From assembly GCA_004143945.1 (NCBI GenBank), contig SEHB01000003.1, forward strand, positions 62,001 to 126,000: a stretch of DNA of 64,000 nucleotides. The letters run 5' to 3'. Positions 55,456-64,000 of this stretch are shown here, piece by piece. The stretch's first letter is position 1, and each line of letters begins with the position of its first letter. Source of the DNA: Lysobacteraceae bacterium (GTDB lineage Bacteria; Pseudomonadota; Gammaproteobacteria; Xanthomonadales; Rhodanobacteraceae). The notes beneath the pieces were generated by a model. It worked only from the letters and a program-made list of their open reading frames with translations. It did no database searches and had not been told where the DNA came from. Made by a program: the position numbers and the translations under genes.

Positions 55456-57165
55456 ATGAAGCGTCCGTTCCTGCGCGGGGGCCTCGTGCTCGCCGCGTTG
55501 CTGTGCCTGCAAGCCTGCGCCGACAAGGTCGACCGCTCGGCGCCGCTCGCGTTCGTCCCTGCCGACGCCCCGTGGGTGTTCGCGAATCTCGAACCGGTCC
55601 CCGAACCCGTGCGCGCGCGCTTCGAGACCCAGGTTCAGGCAGCCTGGCCGGTCATGTTCGAGATGTTCGACCACTCGCTCGCGGACCTGCGCACGCTGTC
55701 GGCCGACGCGCCCGCGACCGCCGACACGGCCACCCTCCTGCGCCTGTTCGAAGGCGTGCTGGATGAACTGCGCACACGCGATACGCCGGCGAAGTGGCGC
55801 GAGATCGGCTTCGGTACCGACGCGCGCATGGCGCTCTACGGCGTCGACCTGTTGCCGGTGGCGCGCGTGGAACTCGCCGACCCGGCTGCGTTCCGCGCAC
55901 TGGTCGAGCGGCTCGAACAGAAGGCGGGCCAGCCGCTCGCGACGCTGCGCATCGGCGAGCAGGACGCATGGACGTTCGGCGGCGAAACCGCCGGGGGGTT
56001 GATGGCGATCCAGGGCGGCCACCTCGTCATCGCGATGGTCCCGGGCGGCGCCGACGAGGCGCTCAAGCGCCGCGTGCTCGGACTCGATCGACCCGCGAAG
56101 AGCATGGCCGACGACGACGCCTTCACGACGTTCAACACGCAACGCGGCTACCTGCCCTACGGCAGCGGCTGGGTCGACACGCGCCGCATCGTGGCGCTCG
56201 CGGCATCCGAAGGACATGGCTTGGGCATCGCGCGTGCCAAGGACAGTCCGCCGACGGCGCTCGACGCGACCTGCCGCGCGGAGTTCGATTCGATCGCGGC
56301 CAAGGCGCCGCGCCTCGCGTTCGGCTACACCGCGTTCGAGGCCGACCGCATGGCGATGCATGCGCGCATCGACCTCGATCCTGCGCTCGCGACCTCGCTG
56401 ATGTCGCTCGGCGCATCGACGCCGGGCGCGCCGTCGCGCGACGCGCTGTTCGACTTCGGCATCGCGCTGCCGATCCTCGGCATGCGCGACTTCCTCGCGG
56501 CCCAGGCCGAAGCGGTCGCGAAGGCACCCTACAAGTGCGGGCATCTTGCGGCGCTCAACACGGGTTTCGCGGAACTCAAGCCCAAGCTCGAAGGCATGCT
56601 GCCGCCGCCGGTCGCGAACCTCTCGGGCCTGCGCCTCACCGCGACTCGAATCGACTGGCCACAGGACGCCCCGATGCCGGAATTCGGCGGCACCCTGCTG
56701 GTCGGCAGCGGCAGTCCGGCCCTGCTCGCGGGGCTCGCGCAGCTCGCGTCGCCGGAACTGCAGAAGATCGTGCTGACGCCCGACGGCAAGCCGGTCGCCG
56801 TTCCGGCGAGCGCGCTGCCGCCCGGCTTCGCCGACGTTCCGGTCAGCGTCGCAATGGGCGAGCAGGCGCTCGCGATCGCGGTCGGCCAGGACGACGCTGC
56901 ACGCCTCGCCGCCGCGGTCACCGCCGCGCCCGCAGGCGCCGGCACCTGGCTCGACATGAATTTCGATGGGCGCGTGTACGGCGTGTTCGGCGATGCGATC
57001 GACCGATTCGGCGCATTCCTGCCCGACGCGGACCGCAAGGGACTGGAATCGCAGCGCAAGCTCTACGCGATGTACGCGAAATGGTTCAAGCGCCTCGACG
57101 TGCGCATCGCGGTCGTCGCCGAAGGCATCGACGTGACCGAATCGGCCGAGTTCGCGGCGCACTGA
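55456..57165 (+). CDS. Large lipoprotein of unknown function
   Basis: 569 residues. The lipoprotein signal MKRPFLRGGLVLAALLCLQAC predicts attachment at Cys21. The mature protein begins DRSAPLAFVPADAPWVFANLEPVPE, a pattern seen in DUF3352-like proteins, and contains repeated alpha/beta segments (VELADPAAFRALVERLEQ, GGHLVIAMVPGG, LLVGSGSPALLAGLAQL). A very good SD (GGGGGGAG, 55443-55450) precedes ATG 55456. It is convergent with the methyltransferase, with a repeat between. No catalytic motif was recognised. Confidence 0.78.
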   Translation: MKRPFLRGGLVLAALLCLQACADKVDRSAPLAFVPADAPWVFANLEPVPEPVRARFETQVQAAWPVMFEMFDHSLADLRTLSADAPATADTATLLRLFEGVLDELRTRDTPAKWREIGFGTDARMALYGVDLLPVARVELADPAAFRALVERLEQKAGQPLATLRIGEQDAWTFGGETAGGLMAIQGGHLVIAMVPGGADEALKRRVLGLDRPAKSMADDDAFTTFNTQRGYLPYGSGWVDTRRIVALAASEGHGLGIARAKDSPPTALDATCRAEFDSIAAKAPRLAFGYTAFEADRMAMHARIDLDPALATSLMSLGASTPGAPSRDALFDFGIALPILGMRDFLAAQAEAVAKAPYKCGHLAALNTGFAELKPKLEGMLPPPVANLSGLRLTATRIDWPQDAPMPEFGGTLLVGSGSPALLAGLAQLASPELQKIVLTPDGKPVAVPASALPPGFADVPVSVAMGEQALAIAVGQDDAARLAAAVTAAPAGAGTWLDMNFDGRVYGVFGDAIDRFGAFLPDADRKGLESQRKLYAMYAKWFKRLDVRIAVVAEGIDVTESAEFAAH

Positions 57166-57199
57166 CCGCACGCCCGTTGCGACAGCCAAGGCGAGGATC

Positions 57200-57275
57200 G
57201 AAACACGGACCACACAGGGCACACGGAAAAGGCGATGAGTCGAAGTGCTTTTTCGTCCGTGTGCTCCGTGTTTCA
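57200..57275. repeat. Inverted short-word repeat (GAAACACGGA class) between convergent genes
   Basis: Left arm GAAACACGGACCACACAGGG (57200-57219) continuing CACACGGAAAA, right arm TTTTTCGTCCGTGTGCTCCG (57249-57268) then TGTTTC. The stem ends in an A-run and a T-run, so it could act as a bidirectional terminator. Same class as 5626-5701 and 38915-39101. Confidence 0.75.
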
Positions 57276-57301
57276 GTCTGGTCGCTTTCGCTTCGGCGCG
57301 T

Positions 57302-58951
57302 TCAGGCAGAAGCGCCGCGGGGGTCCCCGGGTTCCAGCAAGAGGTCGAGGTGCAGGCGATCACCGAGGCCCGCGCGCGCGTTCGCGTCGCGCCACGCGCG
57401 CATCACGTCCTCGGGTTCGACGCAGCGCTCTCGCGTTCCATCGCGATGCAGGATCGTGAACGCGGGATGGAACCTGCGCAGCCAGTGCAGGTAGTCGATC
57501 GGCGCGACGCCCGACGCACGTTCGATCGCCCACGGGTGGAATTCGCTGAGCAGAGCGGGCCGGAGTCTTGCGAGCGTGCGTTCCAGCCCGCGCAGCGCGA
57601 GCGGCTCCATGCCTTCCACGTCGATCTTCACGAGGTCGAGGCGAGCGAGTCCCGCGAGCCTGTCGTCGAGCACGACCATCGGTACCCGCACGCTGCGACC
57701 TGAATCATCGCGCAGCAACTCGCCCGCGGCGGCGGGGCGCGCGCTGTTGCTCGTCGATGGATGCGTGCGCAGTTCGAGTTCGCCCGCGGCGTCCGAGGCC
57801 GCCGCGGCGACGAGTTCGACTTGGTCGAAGCCGTTCGCCTGGACCGAACGCGCGAGCAGCGCGCGGTTGCGCACGAGCGGCTCGACCGCGATCACGCGCC
57901 CGCGCGCGCCGACCAGCGAGGCGGCCAGCATCGCGAGGCTGCCGATGTTCGCGCCGATGTCGAGCACGACGTCGCCTTCGTGCAGCAGCTCGCGCATCGC
58001 GCGCTCGACATGCGGCTCGTGCACGCGGCGCGACGACAACGGCGCGGCGATCTGCACGTCGGCGGGATCGGCGAACAGCACGTAGCCGTCGCATTCGATC
58101 CGCAATGGCGAAGGCGCCTCGTTCACGACGGTCCAGCGCCTGCCGCGCCATCCGGGGCCGGCGGCGCCATCGTCGAACGCATCGTGCAGGCGCAGTCCCG
58201 GGTGCCGTTCGAGCAGGTCCAGCAGGCGTCGTTCCGGCAGCGGGTGCATCTCGAACACCGCGCGGCGCCGCCACAGCACGCGCCGCAACGGATTGAGCCA
58301 GCGGTTCGACGCGATGCCGAACACGCGACCGCGCAGGCTCTCGTCGGCATCGTCGACGAACTGGAACACCGCCACGCCGCCCGGTGCGAGCACGCGGAAG
58401 AACTCGGCCACGTAGCCTTCGGCCAGTACCGGCGGGATGTGCTGCAGCGTGATGTGGGAGAACACGAAATCGACGCTCGCGTCGGCGATGCGCTCGATGC
58501 GTGGGGACGCGTTCTCGCGGAACTCGGCGTTCGGCACGTCGGCGTTGAGACGCCGCGCGGCCTCGATCATGCTGCCGGAGACGTCGACACCGATCACGCG
58601 CTCGAAATGCCGCGCGAGCGCGCGCGACAGCCTCCCCGCGCCGCAGCCGAAATCGAGCGCGAGCCCGCGCGCTCGCGGCCACCCGCCGGCCGTGAGCGCA
58701 GCGAGCTGCACGTCGACCTCGACCTCCCCCGTCGCGAGGAACTCCTCCGGGTCCCAGCGCCCGCCGCGCTTGTCCGCGTGCGAGAGCACCGCCCACATCG
58801 GATCGTCACGGCCCAGCGTCTGCCAGACGCGGCGCAGGTGTTCCAGTTGCAGGGATTCGGGATTCGGGATTCGGGATTCGGAAGAACCACTGACGGACGC
58901 ACCGGTGCCACTGCCCCGGGAACGAGGCTCCCGCTTCAAACCATTCCCCAT
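57302..58951 (-). CDS. Two-domain methyltransferase (class I plus FkbM type)
   Basis: 549 residues as read. Residues ~90-200 are a Methyltransf_11-type domain (ALDFGCGAGRLSRAL, VIGVDVSGSM, HITLQHIP). Residues ~325-530 are an FkbM-type domain (VVLDIGANIGSLAMLAASLV, VIAVEPL, LVKIDVEGMEPLAL, LLSEFHPW). Such fusions methylate glycans in surface loci, but here no glycosyltransferase adjoins it. The ATG at 58951 and the first ~35 residues derive from an ATTCGGGA-class repeat; the conserved part seems to start near LQLEHLRRVW, where no ATG exists. The true start is therefore uncertain. Confidence 0.85.
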   Translation of the reverse strand: MGNGLKREPRSRGSGTGASVSGSSESRIPNPESLQLEHLRRVWQTLGRDDPMWAVLSHADKRGGRWDPEEFLATGEVEVDVQLAALTAGGWPRARGLALDFGCGAGRLSRALARHFERVIGVDVSGSMIEAARRLNADVPNAEFRENASPRIERIADASVDFVFSHITLQHIPPVLAEGYVAEFFRVLAPGGVAVFQFVDDADESLRGRVFGIASNRWLNPLRRVLWRRRAVFEMHPLPERRLLDLLERHPGLRLHDAFDDGAAGPGWRGRRWTVVNEAPSPLRIECDGYVLFADPADVQIAAPLSSRRVHEPHVERAMRELLHEGDVVLDIGANIGSLAMLAASLVGARGRVIAVEPLVRNRALLARSVQANGFDQVELVAAAASDAAGELELRTHPSTSNSARPAAAGELLRDDSGRSVRVPMVVLDDRLAGLARLDLVKIDVEGMEPLALRGLERTLARLRPALLSEFHPWAIERASGVAPIDYLHWLRRFHPAFTILHRDGTRERCVEPEDVMRAWRDANARAGLGDRLHLDLLLEPGDPRGASA

Positions 58952-58970
58952 TCCCGATTCCCTATTCCCT
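58851..58970. repeat. Inverted short-word repeat (GGGATTC class) over the methyltransferase gene start
   Basis: The left arm (58852-58880) has four GATTCGG words. The right arm (58942-58970) has CATTCCCCATTCCCGATTCC. It spans the pilU-methyltransferase junction and encodes residues such as SRIPNPES. Same class as 28764-28930. Confidence 0.8.
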
Positions 58971-58975
58971 GCTCG

Positions 58976-60106
58976 TCACGTCTCGACCAGCTCGACGCCG
59001 TCCAGGCCCTGGCTCAGCGTGTGCGCGTCACCGCCCTGCGCGAGCTTGATCTTCAGGCGCACCTCGTTGGCCGAGTCGGCATGCCGCAACGCATCCTCGT
59101 AGCTGATCTCGCCGGCCTGGTACAGCTCGAACAGGCTCTGGTCGAAGGTCTTCATGCCGAGGTTGGTCGACTCCTTCATCACGTCCTTGAGCTTGTGGAT
59201 CTCGCCCTGGCGGATGTAGTCCTGCACCAGCGGCGTGCCGAGCATCACTTCCATCGCGACGCGGCGCGACTTGCCGTCGGGGGTCGGGATCAGCTGCTGC
59301 GCGACCACGCCCTTGAGGTTCAGCGACAGGTCCATGAACAGCTGTTCGCGGCGGTCCTCGGCGAAGAAGTGGATGATGCGGTCCATCGCCTGGTTCGCGT
59401 TGTTCGCGTGCAGCGTGCACAGGCACAGGTGGCCGGTTTCCGAGAAATTGATCGCGTGCTCCATCGTCTCGCGCGTGCGCACCTCGCCGATCATGATCAC
59501 GTCGGGCGCCTGGCGCAGCGTGTTCTTCAGCGCGTTCTCCCACGAATCGGTGTCGATGCCGAGCTCGCGCTGGGTGACGATGCAGCCCTCGTGCTTGTGC
59601 ACGTATTCGATCGGGTCCTCGATCGTGATGATGTGGCCGGTCGAGTTCTGGTTGCGGTAGCCGATCATCGCCGCGAGCGAAGTCGACTTGCCGGTGCCGG
59701 TCGCGCCGACGAAGATGATGATGCCGCGCTTGGTCATCGCGAGCTGCTTGATCACCGGCGGGAGGCTCAGCTCCTCGATCGTCGGGATCTTGGTCTCGAT
59801 CCGGCGCAGCACCATGCCGACGCAGTTGCGCTGGTAGAAGCACGACACGCGGAAGCGGCCCACGCCGGTCACGCTGATCGCGAACTGGCATTCGTGCGTC
59901 TTCTCGAACTCCTCGCGCTGCGAGGGCGTCATCACGTTCAGCACCATGTCGCGCGACTGCTGCGGCGTGAGCGCGTTCTGCGTGATCGGCGCGATGCGGC
60001 CGTTGACTTTCATCGACGGCGCGACACCGGCCGTGATGAACAGGTCGGACGCCTTCTTGTGCGTCATCAGTTTCAGGTACGACGTGAAATCGACGCTGCT
60101 GCTCAT
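58976..60106 (-). CDS. pilU: Type IV pilus retraction ATPase PilU
   Basis: PilT-dependent retraction ATPase for type IV pili. 376 residues from ATG 60106, which has GGGGAA 6 nt upstream (ATG 60112 is too close to that site). PAS-like N-terminal domain (SDLFITAGVAPSMKVNGRI), Walker A GATGTGKS, Asp box TIEDPIEYVHKHEGC, Walker B VIMIGEVRTRETMEHA, His box CTLHANNANQAMDRIIHFF. The CIVTQRELGIDT pattern and long C-terminus mark PilU rather than PilT. pilT is not adjacent; the next gene is the methyltransferase. Confidence 0.93.
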   Translation of the reverse strand: MSSSVDFTSYLKLMTHKKASDLFITAGVAPSMKVNGRIAPITQNALTPQQSRDMVLNVMTPSQREEFEKTHECQFAISVTGVGRFRVSCFYQRNCVGMVLRRIETKIPTIEELSLPPVIKQLAMTKRGIIIFVGATGTGKSTSLAAMIGYRNQNSTGHIITIEDPIEYVHKHEGCIVTQRELGIDTDSWENALKNTLRQAPDVIMIGEVRTRETMEHAINFSETGHLCLCTLHANNANQAMDRIIHFFAEDRREQLFMDLSLNLKGVVAQQLIPTPDGKSRRVAMEVMLGTPLVQDYIRQGEIHKLKDVMKESTNLGMKTFDQSLFELYQAGEISYEDALRHADSANEVRLKIKLAQGGDAHTLSQGLDGVELVET

Positions 60107-60210
60107 GGCCATTTCCCCGGACCGGCCCGAAGCCGGCGCGACGGGGGCATCTTACACCGCGGCCGGTGGCCCGCTGCGGCGATCGCGGCACATTTCCGGC
60201 ACGCCGCGGC

Positions 60211-61329
60211 TCAGGGCGCCGCCGCTTCCCGGTGGTAGCGCCCGCGCAGCCGCAGGAACGGCAGCTCGACCCAGCGATAGGTCAGCGCCGAGATCGCGAG
60301 CGTCGCCGGCAACGCGAACAGCAGCGTGTTGAGCAGCGCGTCGACCACCGGCCGGCCCGTGAACGCGCGTGTCCAGCCGAGTCGCAGCAGCGTGTCGATG
60401 ACCATGTAGTGCACGAGGTAGATCGAGTAGGAGACCTCGCCGATGCGCGCAAGGACGCGCGACCAGAGCGCTTTCGCGGCATTCGCGAGGTCGACGTAGC
60501 CGATGATGAAACCGGCCCACAGCACCGCCTCGAGGGTCGGCCACGCGATCTTCCACGCCGGCGCGGTCGGCCAGCCGCCCGCCGCATTGAAACTCCACAA
60601 TGCCACGACGGCCAGCGCCAGCGCCGAGGCCGCGAGCATGCCGCCCTGCCCGCGCGACAGCGGATGCGCGCGGAACAGCCACGCGGCCCACATGCCGATC
60701 AGGAACTGGTCGAGCCGGCCGAGGATCGTGAGGTAGCCGATCTCGCGCGCATTGCCGCCCGCGAGCACCGCGAACGTGCGCAACAGCAGCAGCACCGCGA
60801 GCAGCCCGAGCAGCGTGCGCGTCCAGCCGGCCTTGAGCACGAGCAGCAGCAGCGGGAACAGCAGGTAGAACTGCCACTCGATCGCGATCGTCCAGAGCAT
60901 GCTCGTGAACGGCGGCGCGACCAGCGCACCGGGCAGGTTCGCCATGCCGAGCACGGTCTGCGCGAATGCGCGCAGCTCGAACGTCGCCGGGCTCGCGGCG
61001 ACGCCCGCGACCACCAGCAACAGGAACAGGGGATAGGTGCGCAGCAGCCGGTTGCGCACGAAACCGCGCCACTCGACCATCGCATCGAGCGAACCGTAGG
61101 TCAGGATGAAACCCGACAGCACCATGAATAGCGCGACCGCGGTGTGCCCCTCTGCGAGCGCCGCGAGCAGCGGGTTGGACGGCTGCAGCCAGTGTTCGAT
61201 GCCGAACGCGCCGCCGAAGCGCCAGTGATGCGAGTACAGGTGCAGTCCGTGGTAGAACACGATCAACAGCGCCGCGTACGCACGCAGGTGGTCGACGGCC
61301 GGGAAGTAGCGGATGTTCGGACTGCGCAT
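60211..61329 (-). CDS. Acyltransferase 3 family membrane protein
   Basis: 372 residues, about ten helices. Family motifs: RYFPAVDHLRAYAALLIVFYHGLH with the conserved His, VALFMVLSGFILTYG, RLLRTYPLFLLL, MLWTIAIEWQFYLLFPLL and SYSIYLVHYMV. Members O-acetylate LPS, exopolysaccharide or peptidoglycan; the acceptor here is unknown. It lacks the extra SGNH domain of OafA fusions. It lies ~90 bp from lptG on the same strand. Confidence 0.9.
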   Translation of the reverse strand: MRSPNIRYFPAVDHLRAYAALLIVFYHGLHLYSHHWRFGGAFGIEHWLQPSNPLLAALAEGHTAVALFMVLSGFILTYGSLDAMVEWRGFVRNRLLRTYPLFLLLVVAGVAASPATFELRAFAQTVLGMANLPGALVAPPFTSMLWTIAIEWQFYLLFPLLLLVLKAGWTRTLLGLLAVLLLLRTFAVLAGGNAREIGYLTILGRLDQFLIGMWAAWLFRAHPLSRGQGGMLAASALALAVVALWSFNAAGGWPTAPAWKIAWPTLEAVLWAGFIIGYVDLANAAKALWSRVLARIGEVSYSIYLVHYMVIDTLLRLGWTRAFTGRPVVDALLNTLLFALPATLAISALTYRWVELPFLRLRGRYHREAAAP

Positions 61330-61418
61330 GGGCGACCGCTCGGCCTCGCGTTGCGCTGCGGAAAGGGCGCCCGACTATAGCCGGGCGCGGGGCTGCGCGG
61401 CGATGCGCGGCGCTTCGC

Positions 61419-62513
61419 TCATGCGTTGCGCCGGAACCAGGCCCAGGCCGCGGCGATCAGGATCAACGGCGGCGCGAGGTTCGCGAGCGCAGGATGCACG
61501 CCGTAGACGACGCCGACGCTGACCACCGAGCGTTGCAGCAGGAAGAAGCCGATCGCGAGCACGAGTCCGAGGAACAGGCGCTTGGACAGGCCGCCGCTGC
61601 GCAGCGCACCGAACGCGAACGGCATCGAGCAGAACACCAGCACCAGCAGCGTCGGCGGATAGAACACGCGTTCCCAGTATTCGCGCCGGTAGGTCGAGGC
61701 GTCCTGCCGGTTGCGTTCGAGCGCCGTGATGTTCTGCGAGAGGTCGCGCAGGTTCATGTACTTCGGATCGACGATGCTCGAGGCGAGCAGGCCGGGGTCG
61801 AGTCCCGATGCCCAGCGCGCGGACGGCTCGACCACGCTCTTCGCGCTGTCGACGTCGAACGCGGTGCGCCGCACTTCGCGCATCGTCCACTCGCCGTCCG
61901 CGTGCACCGCGGCGACCGCGGTCTCGAGCGACAGCAACCGGCCCTCCGCGTCGAACTTGAATACGCGCACGCCGTCGAGGTCGACCTCGCCGCGGCCTTC
62001 GCGCGCGCGGCCGCGCCGCGCGCCGATCACGGTTTCGCCGTCGCGCGCCCACAGCGCGCCGCCGCGCGCGAGCGCGACGTCCTTCGATTGCGCCGCGAGC
62101 TGCAACGCCTGCGCGCGGCGCTCGCCCCACGGGCCGATCGTCTCGCCGATCACGCAGACGCCGACCGTCAGCAGCGCGAGCGCGAGGGCGACCGAGGCGC
62201 AGATGCGCAGCTTGGAAAGGCCTGCCGCGCGCAGCGCGGTCAGCTCACCGGTGCCCGCGAGCGCACCCAGTCCGAGCAGGCCGCCGATCAGTGCGGCGAA
62301 ACCGAACATCTCGTAGAACCGCCGCGGCACCGTCAGCAGCACGTAGCTCGCGGCCTTGGCGAGCGTGTAGCCGCCCTCGCCGACGTCTCCGATCTCGGCC
62401 ACGAAGATCCGGAACGCGTCGAGCGCGACGAGCACGAGCCAGGCCAGCGCGACCGCGCCGAGCACGCTGCGCGCGACGAGCCGGTCGACGAGCAAGGGCT
62501 TCCAGAGGCGCAT
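61419..62513 (-). CDS. lptG: LPS export system permease LptG
   Basis: Inner-membrane subunit that, with LptF and LptB, extracts LPS toward LptC. 364 residues: three helices at each end with a periplasmic beta-jellyroll between (~95-260). Motifs MFGFAALIGGLLGLGALAGTGELTALRAAGLS and DPKYMNLRDLSQ are typical. ATG 62513 overlaps the lptF stop by one base (TGATG). Confidence 0.95.
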   Translation of the reverse strand: MRLWKPLLVDRLVARSVLGAVALAWLVLVALDAFRIFVAEIGDVGEGGYTLAKAASYVLLTVPRRFYEMFGFAALIGGLLGLGALAGTGELTALRAAGLSKLRICASVALALALLTVGVCVIGETIGPWGERRAQALQLAAQSKDVALARGGALWARDGETVIGARRGRAREGRGEVDLDGVRVFKFDAEGRLLSLETAVAAVHADGEWTMREVRRTAFDVDSAKSVVEPSARWASGLDPGLLASSIVDPKYMNLRDLSQNITALERNRQDASTYRREYWERVFYPPTLLVLVFCSMPFAFGALRSGGLSKRLFLGLVLAIGFFLLQRSVVSVGVVYGVHPALANLAPPLILIAAAWAWFRRNA

Positions 62514-63682
62514 CAGGCACTCCCCGCGCGCACGCGCCGACGCCGCAGGCGCTGGCTGCCGCGGATCATCCAGGCCGCGAGCGCGAGCGCGGGCAGGTGC
62601 ACCCACCAGAGCCCGAGCCAGCCCCAGGCCTGGTCCTGCCCGAGCCAGGCGCGACCGATCAGCAGCAGGTTGTAGTAGACGAGCCATGCGAGCAATGCGA
62701 GCAGCAGGCGTGCGAAGCGCGGCTCGCGCGGACTCGATCGCGCGAGCGGCAGCGCGAGCAGGCCGAGCACGAACGCGGAAACCGGCGCGGCGAGGCGCCA
62801 GTGGAGTTCCGCGCGCACGCCGGGCTCCTGCTCTGCGGCGAGCAGGTCCGAGCTCGGTGCCGCGCGCCGCAGCGCCGACTCGCTGCCGGTGCCGACGCTG
62901 TCGGGCAGCCGGATGTCGTTGCGCGCGAAGCGCATGAGGCGGAAATCGTCGTGGCCGAGCCGGCCTTCGACGCGGAAGCCGTCCTCGAGCGCGATGTAAC
63001 GACCCTCGCCGTCCGCGTCGTGGTAGAGGAAGCCGTGCGTGGCGGTCACCACGTCGATGCGCGTCTCGCCGGTTTCGGCATCGACGCGCTCGCTCTCGAT
63101 GAACATGCGCCGGAAACGCGTGCCGTCGCCCGACATCTCGCCGACGTAGATCACGCCGTCGCGCCCGGGTAGTTCGACGAAGCGGCCGGGCTCGAGCCCG
63201 GCCACGATCAACGAGCGGTTCGCCTCGGTCAGCAGGCGCTGCCCGAGGCGGTCGGAGGCGGGCGCGATCCAGAAGGAGACGAGGCCGAGCAACAGCGAGG
63301 CGGGCAACAGGAACATCGCGAGCGGCCGCAGCAGCGCGCCGGCGCCGAGGCCGGCCGACTGCAACACCGCCATCTCGCTCTCGCGCCAGAGACGTCCGAA
63401 CGCGAACATCACGCCGACCAGCACGGCGAGCGGCATGATGATCGTGAGCGCGGCGGCCGTCCGCAGGCCGAGCAGCGTGAACAGCAGTTCGGCCGGGATG
63501 CGCCCGCGCGCGATCTTGGTCAGGAGGTCCGCCAGCGTGCCGCCGAGCATGACCAGCAGCAGGATCAGGGTCGCGGCGAGGAAACCCGCGGTGATCTCGC
63601 GCAGCAGGTAGCGGTCGACGATGCGCAGGCGGGGCTGCGCGCGCGGGGCGGGCGGGCTTTGCCTTAGAATGACGGGCTTCAT
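62513..63682 (-). CDS. lptF: LPS export system permease LptF
   Basis: 389 residues. YLLREITAGFLAATLILLLVML begins the first helix. FAFGRLWRESEMAVLQSAGLG is the coupling-helix region, the periplasmic domain holds FVELPGRDGVIYVGEMSGDG, and helices 4-6 follow. ATG 63682 is taken; the longer open frame upstream lies in the divergent gap before pepA. The lptF/pepA divergent arrangement is conserved among gammaproteobacteria. Confidence 0.95.
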   Translation of the reverse strand: MKPVILRQSPPAPRAQPRLRIVDRYLLREITAGFLAATLILLLVMLGGTLADLLTKIARGRIPAELLFTLLGLRTAAALTIIMPLAVLVGVMFAFGRLWRESEMAVLQSAGLGAGALLRPLAMFLLPASLLLGLVSFWIAPASDRLGQRLLTEANRSLIVAGLEPGRFVELPGRDGVIYVGEMSGDGTRFRRMFIESERVDAETGETRIDVVTATHGFLYHDADGEGRYIALEDGFRVEGRLGHDDFRLMRFARNDIRLPDSVGTGSESALRRAAPSSDLLAAEQEPGVRAELHWRLAAPVSAFVLGLLALPLARSSPREPRFARLLLALLAWLVYYNLLLIGRAWLGQDQAWGWLGLWWVHLPALALAAWMIRGSQRLRRRRVRAGSA

Positions 63683-63815
63683 GCGTGGCGCCGGCCGCGC
63701 CGGCGGCGGAATGCCGTGGTGCCGTGCCGAGTCGATCCGGGGTTGTTCGAGGACGCCCCAGTGTACCCGCGTCGGCCACCTGACCCAACGAATCGGCACT
63801 CCGGGAATCCCGTAC

Positions 63816-64000
63816 ATGAGCCTCACGTTCCAGCTCAGCAACACCGCGCCCGAAACCGCGGCCACGCCCTGCCTCGTCATCGGACTGTTCGAGGACGGCA
63901 GCCTCGGCACCGCGGCCGCGCGCGTCGATGGCGCCTCCGGCGGCGCGATCCGTCGCCTGCACGCCAGCGGCGACCTGTCGGGCAAGGCCGGCGCGACGAC
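63816..64000 (+). CDS. pepA: Leucyl aminopeptidase, N-terminal fragment
   Basis: Only the first ~61 residues are in the window: MSLTFQLSNTAPETAATPCL, then VIGLFEDGSLGTAAARVDGA and GDLSGKAGA, matching the N-terminal domain of the M17 aminopeptidase. The catalytic domain is off the end. The start is divergent from lptF with a 133-bp gap; a TAGAAT at 63665-63670 could be its -10 but lies far (146 bp) from the ATG. Confidence 0.88.
   Translation, partial: MSLTFQLSNTAPETAATPCLVIGLFEDGSLGTAAARVDGASGGAIRRLHASGDLSGKAGAT

Overview
This is a high-GC chromosomal segment of a gammaproteobacterium, best placed in the Xanthomonadales (Lysobacterales; Xanthomonadaceae/Rhodanobacteraceae group). Three things suggest this: the type II secretion operon has the Xanthomonas xps order E-F-G-H-I-J-K-L-M-N-D; the twitching chemosensory operon runs pilG-pilI-pilJ-chpA-chpB-chpC without pilH, as described for Xylella; and the gaps hold many short-word inverted repeats. 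No rRNA, tRNA, insertion sequence, prophage or CRISPR array was seen. Genes are dense and many starts overlap the preceding stop (ATGA, GTGA, TGATG).

Layout. 1-3660 (minus): glyA, nrdR, ribD and the start of ribE. 3927-8784 (plus): ettA, pyrF and an OPT-family transporter. 8791-15565 (minus): a compact surface-glycan module with a PpiC-type isomerase, Wzm/Wzt ABC exporter, a methyltransferase with a coiled-coil tail, an unusual PqqD-like/glycosyltransferase-like protein and a GT2 glycosyltransferase. 15703-18639 (minus): two secreted proteins of unknown function, the second with a strong ribosome site and a textbook terminator. 18813-30675 (minus): an eleven-gene type II secretion operon followed by a small lipoprotein. 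30862-38411 (minus): a small membrane protein, purL, two tandem dsbC paralogues and xerD. 38474-38917 (plus): an RDD protein. 39120-50959 (minus): the Pil-Chp chemosensory operon, including a 2072-residue CheA hybrid. 51366-57165 (plus): gshB-tonB, yqgE-ruvX-pyrB and a large lipoprotein. 57302-63682 (minus): a two-domain methyltransferase, pilU, an acyltransferase, lptG and lptF. 63816-64000 (plus): the start of pepA.

How it fits together. Much of the window concerns the cell envelope: LPS transport (LptFG), glycan export and decoration (Wzm/Wzt, glycosyltransferases, methyltransferases, acyltransferase), protein export (T2SS), periplasmic folding (PpiC, two DsbC), TonB energy transfer, and control of type IV pili (PilG/I/J, ChpA/B/C, PilU). 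The rest is housekeeping: riboflavin, purine, pyrimidine, one-carbon and glutathione metabolism, translation throttling and chromosome dimer resolution.

The least expected signals are (1) several classes of inverted short-word repeats in gaps, three of which extend into reading frames (purL, a membrane protein, and the start of a methyltransferase gene), (2) the PqqD-like/glycosyltransferase-like fusion inside the ABC-type glycan locus, and (3) T2SS peculiarities (GspE without the zinc cysteines, GspL with a long low-complexity tail). All assignments rest on reading motifs and context; no database search was run.
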